43,266 nt of DNA from Chrysochromulina parva. Its lineage: Eukaryota; Haptophyta; Prymnesiales; Chrysochromulinaceae. Made by a program: the position numbers and the translations under genes. The notes beneath the pieces were generated by a model. It was not told the DNA's origin. It made no database searches and saw only the letters and a program-made list of their open reading frames with translations. The stretch is taken from positions 1-43,266 of the forward strand of contig PJAB01000099.1 in assembly GCA_002887195.1 (NCBI GenBank). Direction: 5' to 3'. This document shows positions 25,801 to 34,800 of the stretch, one piece after another (position 1 is the stretch's first letter; each line of letters opens with the position of its first letter).

Positions 25801-26075
25801 GCGCCATGGAGAGCTTCGGCGGAGACGTTGACTGCGACTGTCGTCGCAGCGCCGCTCAGATCGATCAGGATGAGCAGCGGAGATCCATCATCTCCACGCC
25901 TCCAGAAAGCGAGCGGCGGCTGCTCCTGCGGTTGCAACGGTTGCACGCTCAAAGTACGTAGCCCGTCGTGCGCTAGAAGCCGTCGCGCGTGCCCGCACGT
26001 GTCTGCCGACAAGTTGCAATGCTCGAGCAGGTGGCGCACGAGCACGACGAGGCCGTCGGGACGCACCGCCGACAT
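22853..26075 (-). CDS. GT5 starch/glycogen synthase-like protein with N-terminal extension (three exons)
   Basis: 979 residues from exons 26075-24392, 24269-23473 and 23311-22853. The last 430 residues are a GT5 synthase: LVLITPELGRWASVGGLGTM is the ADP-glucose-binding loop (usually K-x-G-G-L; here S-V-G-G-L), then VRVIAPAYRCYAP, HAVVTNDWVAGL, FVHLIHNLEPGYDG, FLFLGRISYQKGIHLLLD, and ADFGLMPSLFEPSGLVREE with AGGLRERVADY. It would extend alpha-glucan from a nucleotide glucose. The N-terminal 150 residues (LAFWRRGDDGSPLLILIDLS, LHARVPANGLVALRVH) resemble an amylase-type C-terminal beta-sandwich, a weak match. Between them lie helices and low-complexity inserts including tandem repeats at 24724-24785 and 25258-25305. 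The first lysine of the usual K-x-G-G-L is missing, so activity is not certain. Confidence 0.82.
23312..23472 (-). other. intron 2 of the GT5 gene, filled with a 10-11-nt repeat
   Basis: Donor CTCCAG|GTGCGA and acceptor CTCCAG|GCAACG, phase 0, 161 nt. The coding strand carries about ten units of TTGATGGCCTC or TTGATTGCCTC. The last 15 nt of the upstream exon (ATGGCCACACTCCAG) recur at the intron end as ATGGCCTCGCTCCAG. Confidence 0.85.
24270..24391 (-). other. intron 1 of the GT5 gene, filled with a 10-nt repeat
   Basis: Donor CCCACAG|GTGACC and acceptor ACTACAG|GTGGTA, phase 1, 122 nt. On the coding strand it reads as tandem CTGATGGCCT/CTGAGGACCT-type units. Removing it joins GAPYPTG to GTARKLLPAA in frame. 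Confidence 0.88.
24724..24785 (-). repeat. 27-bp in-frame tandem repeat in the GT5 gene
   Basis: Two identical 27-bp units and a partial third encode a repeated nonapeptide (RLHRDPIAP). It sits in the linker just before the GT5 domain. Identical units mean a recent expansion. Confidence 0.9.
25258..25305 (-). repeat. hexanucleotide repeat coding for (Gly-Ala)n in the GT5 gene
   Basis: CCCCAG is repeated about eight times on the plus strand and gives alternating Gly-Ala residues in the protein. It interrupts the helical middle region. Confidence 0.9.
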
Positions 26076-26731
26076 GGGCGCTTTTGACGAAATTCCCGGG
26101 TTACGGTTACAAATTACAGACAAAACACTCTTCACAACACACTCTCTAAAACAGGTGTACCCGGAAATCAACTCGACATCCCTCGCCTCAGAAGCGACGG
26201 GCACACTGATGAGACACCGCTTCAGGGAATTTCCTTATTTCCCGCGTGCCCCCGCCGCCCGAACGAATTTCCTGGAATACGACGCACTGATCGGCGGACG
26301 TCATCACGCTGAGCGAGGCGTTCTTGTGTGTGCTGCCAGGGCGCGGCAGTGCGGCGGCCGCGCCCAACCGCCAGTAGTAGCCCGGGTCTGGTTGCACGAC
26401 GTCTGACAAGCCGAGCCCGCGGTGCGCACTTGACGCACACGTCTCCTGCCGTGCGGTTGTTGTACGTGCCCGGAGCACACGGCACCGCCACGGCCGAGCC
26501 CACAGAGCACGACGTGCCGACCGGGTAGGCGATGCACTCGCTCAGGGAATTGAGGTAGCCGGTGAGAGTGACAGAGTGGGAGCAGCTGTGAGCAGCTGTG
26601 AGCTGAGCACACGGTCTGGTTGGCGCTGGTGCCGCCCGGGGCCCCGGGCAGGGCTGGGGCGCGGACCTCGACGCACAGGTTCGGAGCTCAGGAGCAAATC
26701 GGTTCTTTGTAGCGAAATGAGTGACGGTGTG
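26076..26731. other. gap with a cysteine-rich coding fragment on the minus strand
   Basis: About 650 bases between the GT31-like stop and the GT5 start. 26076-26200 is AT-richer and suits a promoter for GT5. 26420-26575 holds the cysteine-rich fragment listed separately. On the minus strand, ACAGCTGCTC is repeated near 26577-26600, just upstream of that fragment, and could be an acceptor region. Confidence 0.4.
26420..26575 (-). other. cysteine-rich fragment, ephrin-receptor-like type, unassigned
   Basis: The minus strand encodes GYLNSLSECIAYPVGT, then SCSVGSAVAVPCAPG, TYNNRTAGDVCVKCA. The C-x-x-G-T-Y-N-N-x-x-x-A-x-x-C-x-x-C pattern is that of ephrin-receptor-like/GCC2-GCC3 modules of secreted proteins. 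Downstream, in a different frame, comes VVQPDPGYYWRLGAA, which also fits such a module, so either a small intron or a frameshift separates them. It may be a 3' exon of the GT31-like gene or a gene remnant. Confidence 0.4.
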
Positions 26732-28111
26732 TCACAACGTCGCGCCGGACTGCCGGTGCCCGCAGACGCGGTCACGGCACTCGCGGGCGAGCTCGCGCGT
26801 CTCTGCGGGTTTCCCACAGCAGCGCCAGCCGTCTCGCACAGCCACGCTTCCAGGCCATGTGACCCAGCCCATGTCCTCGCACGTCCGGCAAGTGCGACGG
26901 GTGGGCTGGAAGGGCCCTGAGCTCATGCGCGCGGCAAAGGACCACGCACTGCTGTTGGGGTTCTTGAGATCGTGAAGGACGATCGAGCGATTGCTCATGT
27001 GGCCTCGCGTGTACGTGGGCCAAGGATGGTGCTGCACGAAGAGGGGCGAATCGACGATGTTCAGCGCCTCGTGCCGCGCGCGCAGCACGTCACTCACCCA
27101 AAAGCCAAAGACGCTGTCCCCCATCGGAAAGCAAGCACTTCCGCGCATGCGCGATGGGATCCGACCACCGCGTGCCTGCACGGTGCGCGCAATCTCCGTC
27201 TCGCGCAGCCGCTCGAGCCAGCGACGAGGGCGCGCATCCTCGACGAGTCGCTGCGCGAGGGCGCGCGAGACGCCGAAGCATGGGCCGTTCACCTGCGGAA
27301 AGGGTGGGCTCGGGTCGACAGCGCGCGAGGCGATGGAGAGGGCCGCCTGCTGACGCGTATGGTCCATGTCACTGAGGAGTGCCCGCTCACGAAGTGGCAC
27401 CACCAGCCGCGCGCATGCGGTCGACCAGCGCCGCACCAAGGAGGCGTTCCTCGTCGCGCCGAGCATCTGAAGCTTGAAGACCCTCGAGCTGATGTTCATC
27501 GAGTTGTGCTCCAAATCAGCCGCACAGCGATCGATTAGAAGCCGTAAACGCGCCGCTTGCCAATCTACCGGGTCCCAGCCCATGAAGCCGACGCCCGACG
27601 TGTCCATACTGAGATTATTGTAGTAGCTGCGCCAAGTGAGCAGGCCCCAGAGCGTCATGCCTGTGGCAGGCACGAGCTGCGACACGAGCCGAAGATCGGC
27701 CTCCAGATGCGCGAGCTGGATGTAATTGTCGTCGTCACCCGCGACGAGATACTGCGCGTTGGGGTACCGAGGGAGCGCGGCGTCGAAGAACAAAAGGTAC
27801 TTTCTCGCGCACTCGAGAAACCCTTCGCTCATGTTCACGAGGAGGAGGTCACCCTCACGGGCATGCTCTTCTTGGAGTGCACGAAGCGCACCGGTTGCGA
27901 GCTTGCTCTGAGGCGGCACAGCTGCCAGTACAAAGTGTAACGCCACTCGTGAGGAGGGCTCCTCCAGGAAGCGCCTCGAGAGCTCGCGGATCTTACGCCG
28001 CCTGGCCGCGCCTAATGAACTGCTACCCCGTTTGGGGCAGCACCGCACGTTGCTGTCGTAGGCGAGCGAGAGCAATCCCACGACGACGAATGCGTCCTTG
28101 GGGCGAGGCAT
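26732..28111 (-). CDS. GT31-like (beta-1,3-galactosyltransferase type) glycosyltransferase
   Basis: 459 residues, ATG at 28111. A short hydrophobic stretch (AFVVVGLLSLAY) near the N-terminus could be a Golgi signal anchor. The core has LALHFVLAAVP-like strands, NMSEGFLECARKYLLFFDAA, and YLVAGDDDNYIQLAHLEADL, where DDD is the metal-binding D-x-D of GT31 enzymes. VNGPCFGVSRALAQRLVED matches the family's later G-x-x-Y/F-x-x-S segment. It would transfer a sugar from a UDP donor onto a glycoconjugate in the Golgi. The C-terminus contains several cysteines (CRTCEDMGW, WRCCGKP, CRDRVCGH), unusual for GT31, and may continue into the cysteine-rich fragment at 26420-26575 by splicing. The exact sugar is unknown. 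Confidence 0.7.
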   Translation of the reverse strand: MPRPKDAFVVVGLLSLAYDSNVRCCPKRGSSSLGAARRRKIRELSRRFLEEPSSRVALHFVLAAVPPQSKLATGALRALQEEHAREGDLLLVNMSEGFLECARKYLLFFDAALPRYPNAQYLVAGDDDNYIQLAHLEADLRLVSQLVPATGMTLWGLLTWRSYYNNLSMDTSGVGFMGWDPVDWQAARLRLLIDRCAADLEHNSMNISSRVFKLQMLGATRNASLVRRWSTACARLVVPLRERALLSDMDHTRQQAALSIASRAVDPSPPFPQVNGPCFGVSRALAQRLVEDARPRRWLERLRETEIARTVQARGGRIPSRMRGSACFPMGDSVFGFWVSDVLRARHEALNIVDSPLFVQHHPWPTYTRGHMSNRSIVLHDLKNPNSSAWSFAARMSSGPFQPTRRTCRTCEDMGWVTWPGSVAVRDGWRCCGKPAETRELARECRDRVCGHRQSGATL

Positions 28112-28819
28112 GGTGTTTCAGTGCTCGGGTCAATGGTGGCACACGGCTAGACCTGCAGTGGGTCCTGGATCCGTCCGTCGCAGCCTGGTTCTTGAAAATC
28201 TCACAGTCTGCGGGGACGCCACGATTGATTGCACGCAGCGCGCTTCGAGCGAGCGATGTGTGCGGTCAACGTCGTCTGAAAACACCAGATGCATGCGTGT
28301 CACATGCGTGTTATTTCGAACTTACCACTGTCCAATCGTACGCAACCCCCCCGGTCCACTGCCACATCACGAGCAATGCGTGAGTACCCGTGAATTGCGG
28401 TATGCGTTAGTTGTGCGTGCGTCTCAAGACTTTTCTCAAGATCCCGAGAGCTCGGGAACAAAAAGGAATTAATAAGCATCAAAGCAAGTTCCTACATGGC
28501 CCTACTCTGCTGGCTATTGGGGCATTCGGTTGCGCTTTAGTTGTTCAGGTACTTGTGTTGTCCCTGTGTGTTGTTTCGACTAATTTGCTACGTGCTTGGT
28601 GCTTAGGAACTCCGAGAGGGCTCTCCCGCGCTGAACGTGCGTACTCTCGGTCGAGGCTAGCAGTGGAGGTGAGAGTCGACGGAGAGGATGAGACTCGACT
28701 TGACTTGACTTGGCGACCTCGCGCCGCAGTGGGCACCCCACATCCGCCTCTCCGACGCGCGCGCTCGGAAATCGGCCGCCCGCGCGCGAGGCCGCGTGAC
28801 AAGCCGAAAGAGCACAGCT
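28112..28819. promoter_or_regulatory. divergent promoter region of the GT31-like and RBR-like genes
   Basis: About 700 bases between opposite start codons. The 16-mer ACTTGACTTGACTTGG at 28698-28713 is identical to one upstream of the oxygenase gene (minus strand, 1851-1866) and lies 107 bases before the ATG. 28430-28600 is AT-richer than its surroundings. Reading frames here are not coding-like. Confidence 0.45.
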
Positions 28820-31800
28820 ATGCCTTCTCCCAGAGAAAGCGAGCCGAAGGCGGGCACGAAAAAGATGTGGCTGCAAGGCATCGCGCCAAAGTTTGTGATC
28901 GCACTCAACACGCAGCCGCGCGAAACCACGGAGTGGATGCGCACTCAGTACCGAAGGCAGGCGGAGCATTTGCGCACCCTCGAGCGAGCTGGCGGCATGC
29001 CATCGGGAACGTCGGCCAACTTCCTCTCCAAGATTGGCCAGCTCAACTTCAAAGTGGATCTCGAGTCCGACGGCATCATCGAGTGGCCCATTTTAGGCAA
29101 GAAGGCCGAGGACTACGAGAACCCGGCCAATCCGGCGTGGCCGGCCGAGAGGCGGGTCTTCTACTGCCTGAATCCGCACATGCACGAGCTGCAGGAGGCA
29201 GAGAAGGCGCGCGTGGGCGAGCTCTCCTTTCGCGCCGCCGATCCGGCTGAGGAGCGCGCGGCGCTCATGCGGCAGCAGGCTCGCGTTGGTCTCGGGATCA
29301 AGGTGAGCTCTGTCGGTGGCGGCGACGCGGTGCCGATCGAGAGGGCCGAAGTGCTGCGCCCGGCGGCGGAGGTCTTTGGCGTCGTGGCCATGGAGCATGG
29401 GCACTACTACGGCGAGAATAAGAACAGCGCGCCCGATGCGTCCAGCCGACGAACCGTCGTCGCACCGGAGGCGCGTGTTCCTGACACATCGATGCCGCCA
29501 TCACCTCAGCGGGCGGCGCATTCGATGCTCAGACTCGCACCACTCGCGCCGCTGGACATGACCAAGGAGCAGAAGGCTCTCAACGGGGTGCCTCAGACCG
29601 CCGTACGTGTGGCCTTCGTCTACCCAAATAAGAACATCGTGCTCCAGACCTACGCACGTGACGCCAAGTTTCTGCCGCAGGCGCAGGCGACGGTGCCTGC
29701 GCTGGTGACCCGAGCGACCTACACGGAGACGCGACAGGGGTCGGGCAGCTCCGTGGCGTCTCGTGTAGAGGCTGACACGCCCAAGATGGTGCAGCTGAAG
29801 GCGACACGCATGTGGGACTTCTACTCCGACCTCGACCACTGCAACGCGCTGGACGTGCTTCGATTACAGGAGACTTACGACCTTCGTGGTGGCGTGGCTA
29901 CCACCGAGCAGAAGACGTTGCAGCTGCGTCGCTTCTTCTTCACCGCTGTTGAGAGCATCGCGCGCGGCACGCTGGCGCGCGAGACGGGCAATGCTGCTGC
30001 TAGGCCGCCTACGAATGTGTACCCTGCCGCCGACGAGGCTCACGTGATGACGTTCTTGAGACGCATGCTCTCAAAGCATCCGAGCTTTGACAGCATCGAG
30101 GGCCGCCAGAAGGTCATCGCACGGTACACGGCGCCGGAGGGCGACTGCGAGTTCGCCACTGACGACCTGCCTTGCATGCAAGTGCTCACCAAAGCGTCGT
30201 GTCCCCACAGGTACACGTCGCCGGAAGGCGACTACATGAGCGTGCTCAACTACGAGCGTTCAGAGACCGTGCTTCCGCTGGCTGTCGATTATGCGGGTGA
30301 GCGTCGTTGAATGCCTCCGACTGCCTTCAGAGTGTCGTTAATCGCCTACTGCTCACCCATGGGTCTCTTATTCTGTTCCGAGCGTCTTTCATCGCCGCAG
30401 GCGCCGCCGGCCCCTATGCGCGCCCCGCGCCCTCGTTGATGAGTGGCAGTGCCGCATTAGGCAATTCGTCGTACCTGAACGTTGGCGCCGAGCCGCTCGC
30501 CGCGAGCATCGACGAGCAGCTGCTCAGATCGATTCTCGAAAAGGAGCTTGCTCAGAAGTTCCTGAAGCTCGGCGGCTTCGCTTTCTTCGACGGCGCGGAT
30601 CCACCGAATATGGTCCACTGCGCAGTGCTCACTGACTACCCGTCAGAGGCGCAGGCGGCCATGGCAACCTACCGAGCGTCGCCACCGACCGATCGGCCCC
30701 GCCGCGTTGCGCAGGATGAACTGTCTGAGCTAGAGATGGACGAGCGAGTGGCGAGTTTCAACTTGAGCGGCGAGCAGCACATGGAGTTCTCTGCGCCGAT
30801 GCCCTTGCATGCATCGGACGACAGGGCGAGCGTCTTCTATGGAGCGTATGCTGAGGGCCTCGGATTGCCGCATGATTGCATCTGATGGCCGTGTGAATGG
30901 CCGTGCGATTGCCCCTGGATGGCCTCTGATGGCCTCTGACGGCCTCCCTCATCAGGTACGAGCTCGACCCTGCCCGTCCTAACCAGCTGAGCGGCGTGCT
31001 CCGAGGCAAGCTCGCGAGGCGCGTACGCTTCGATCCGGTGCGCTCAGAGGCCGCGGGCCGGCCCGTCGCAACGGCCTGGCTGAACCGTGATGACCTACCC
31101 ACGCCGACGGTGCGCGATGCCAACGGCCAGGAGCGCGTGATTGACCTCAAGATGCGTGCTGGAGGGTTTGTCGTCTTCCACGACTTTGCATGCAAGCAGT
31201 TCGCCTCGTCGAAGACGACGCTCGAGACGGCGCTTGCGCTCTCTGATGACGTGGTCATCGAGCGCGTCTTCAGCAACACGCCGCTCGCTCAGTTGGACTA
31301 CTTCCAGGCCCACCTGCTCGACAACCTCAACCACTTCCCAGTCAACGTGGGCCCCTTTCAAACCCTCCAGGCACGCGCTCCCGATGGCTCCACGGCCCGG
31401 CATGCAAGTGCTCACCACGGCGCCCTCCTTCTCCCCACAGGTACGCAGTGCCCTCGAGACTTTCGGACACCTGCTCTACCGGTTTGTGCTCACCACGGCG
31501 CCCTCTCTCCCCACAGGTACGCAGTGCCCTCGAGACTTTCGGACACCTGCTCTACCGGTTTGTGCTCGAGGACGCGCCAACGAGCGCACGCGCTGCGGCG
31601 GGCAGCGCGGGCGCTGCGGCGAGCAGCTCGGGTGCTGCGGCGGGCAGCACGGGCGCTGCGGCGGCGAGCGGCACGGGCGCAGGCGCGGGTGCTGCGGCGG
31701 GCGGTGCGGCGCTCAGTGCGGCGCTTACTCTCTCGATTAGCCTCGATGAGGCCAAGGTGCCTTTGGCTGTGTCGCCCTTGTCGCTCGTGACCTTGAGCGA

Positions 31801-34800
31801 GGCCGAGCGCGCCGTGATGGGCATCCCAATCTCGGCGCGTCGCTTTGCATTTGTGTACCCGCTGGACGAGCTCGACACGGCGCTCTTGGCTCGCTCCCAA
31901 CGGAACTCTTCCTCCCCATTCTTCTTCAAAGATTTGGAGGAGGAGCGGATTGCTGCCGCCCTGGCCGCGGCGGCCTCGGCGGGCGAGTGGACGTGTGAAG
32001 GCGTGCTTCGCGCTGTGAGAGCTCGCATGGAAAGAATCCCCACAGGTGCGAGATGGCCTCCGATGGCCTCCGATGGCCTCCCTCCGATGGCCTCCGATGG
32101 CCTCCGATGGCCTCCGATTGCCTCTGATGTCCGCTGATGGCCTCTGATGGCCTCTGATGGCCTCCGATCGAGAGCATTCCCCTCAGGTCCGGCGCTTGAG
32201 GAGGCACGCACCGTGTACAGCGCGGTCGAGCCAGCTTTGCATGCATTCCTGCGCTCCGGCGGTTTCGTCTACGTGAGCGCTGATAATGAGGTGCTGCAAT
32301 TGACGTCACTCACCCCTACGGGGGCCTTTGATGACGAGGACGGGCTCGGCTTCCTCATGGGGCGGCCTGCGCCTGAGTGGTGGATTGCGGAGCTTGAGCG
32401 GCAGGGTCGCATGCATCCCATCACGCTAAGAGTGCTCCATGATGAGGGCGCGACTCACTTCGCGTGGATGAAGCCCTTCGAGACGCTGCCCGTGCCGCCC
32501 GACACGACGCTTGCCATGCTGCAGCCAGACCACCCCGATGGCTCCTTCGTCTACCGAATGCGATCGGGCCACCATTGGTTCTTTCCTGTCGCTCCGAACC
32601 ACGCTGCGCGCAAGCGCGAGCGACAGGTCTTTGTGGCAGAGATTAGCAGGTACGATGACCAGCGATGGAATTCGTAATAGGACCGTCTGCGCTCTTACAT
32701 GCTGATTGCATCTGATTGCATCTGATTGCACACGATTGCCTCGGCAGGTACGACAATCGGCTGATCTCGTATGAGGACCGCCTGCGCTCTTACATGAAGA
32801 CCTTCTACGAGCGCTCCGTGGATTCCAAGGTGGCCAGGTTCCTCAACATGGGCAACGTGCGCCGCCGCCGCCGCGCTCTTACATGCTGATTGCATACGAT
32901 TGCATCTGATTGCACACGATTGCATCGTCGACATAGGCAATGTGCGCCGCCGCCGCCGCGCGCGGCTGCTCGGAGCTTTGAGGTCCCCTGAGGGACCTCT
33001 GATGACGTCTGATGACGTATGAGTGCCTCCCTCATCAGGTGCGCGCGCGGCTGCTCGAGGAGCTACGCCGGGACGACGCGTCCCTCCAGGCCGCATATGA
33101 CACGGTGCTTGACACCCTGATGGAGGAGATCGAGCTGCTCGAGAACGACGCCCTCGTGTTTCGTCAAGCGCGCGAGGCGCAGCACGCCGATGAGCACCGT
33201 TCCCCACAGCGTTTGGATCGCTGGGACCGTGAGCGACGGCGCAATCTGGCGCACTTTTTCGTGCTCCCCGCATACGTCAAAGATGAGGCGGTAATCACAG
33301 CTCGAGCTTGATTGCTCTTGATGCCTCTTGGTTACACTTGAATGATCTTGATGGCCTCCTTGATGGCCTCCCTCATCAGGTAATCAAGCTGGAGGCCGCC
33401 ATCAAGACGCGCCAGTTACTCGCTCGCGGCGATAACACGCTGACGACCGAGACGTGTGGCAACTGCTGGGACGATGTGATCGCAGCCAACACCGTTAGCC
33501 TGTGCAGCGGCCGGTGTGGATTCATTTTTTGTAGGAGCTGCGCCGCGAAGACGTACGATGGCCTCTGATGGCCACCGATGGCCACAGATGGCATTTGATG
33601 GCCTCTGATGGCCTCTGATGACTTACTGATGTCTTTCCTCATCAGGTATCAGCTCCTCGGCCGCCGAAACTTTTTGCACTCGCGAGGTGGGCCGCAACAA
33701 TGCCGCGGGTTGCAGTGTGACGGCTGCCGCGCGCCGGCCTCGACGGAGGTCGTCCGTGGTCTGCAGACTCTTCTCTCCAAGTATCAGCTGCTCTCGGACG
33801 CCGGCGCTGAGGCGAACGAGGCCGAAGGCTCAGATACGGACCTGGCGCTCCTCAATGCTAGGGTGGCCCTACGCGGGTGCGAGCGAGCGCTGCTGCTCAT
33901 GACGAAACGGCTCGATGGAACGGGGGAGACAGGGCAGGCAGTGCTGCTGCGCAACGAGCCTGGGGTGTCGGTGCGTGAGTGCGAGGACCTCTGATTGCGT
34001 CTGATTGCGTCTGATTGCGTCTGAGCGCGCGTGCCGCTGAGTGCTGCTGAGTGCTGCTCTCATTGCCGCTGGTTGCCGCTGATTGACCTCTGATCACAGG
34101 TGCGCCAGTGCGATGGCCTCACGTTTGAAGAGGAGATCGACCTGAGCGAAGCGCTGCCCGAACCAACGGATCGAGAATACGCCGAGATGCGATCTCGGCT
34201 CAATCTGGGCGAGGCCGAGATGCGCGAGCTCGAGGCGCGCGACCCGCGCGTGCGCGAGCTCGCGCAGACAGAACGAAAGTACTTCGAAGTGGCCCACAAA
34301 GTCATCGAGGCGCAAGGCGGCTTTGGGGCCGCTCCTGCAGGCCGTCGGCCACTCCATCGGTGCTTAGAAGGGCTTCGATTGGACGACGGGAGGACCCTCG
34401 CACGGCTAGCTGTGGTGCCTGACCTGGAGACGGGTACACGGTGCGCGCACGCTCAGCTTGTCGAGCAGGCGCTCGAGGGCGCGTGCCGCGCGCTGCATGA
34501 GGGCGTGCAGCTCGCAGTGCCGCCGGCGACGTGCTCCCGGTGCATGCGCGCGAGAGAGAAGCTCAATGCGATCAAGCGCTGTATCGAGCGGCTGCGCCAG
34601 CAGTACGAGGATGCGAGGGCGCACGTGGATGTGGACGCCCAGCTCTCGCAGTTCGTCACCGTCCTCAAGCAGTCCAAGAAGCTCACGCGCTGCCCGTTCT
34701 GCCAGACGCCAGTCATCCACACGAATGCATGCGACCACATGCAGTGCGTGCAGGCGCGCTGTCGCAAGCACTTTTGCCGCGGCTGCAGCCTCAACAAGTG

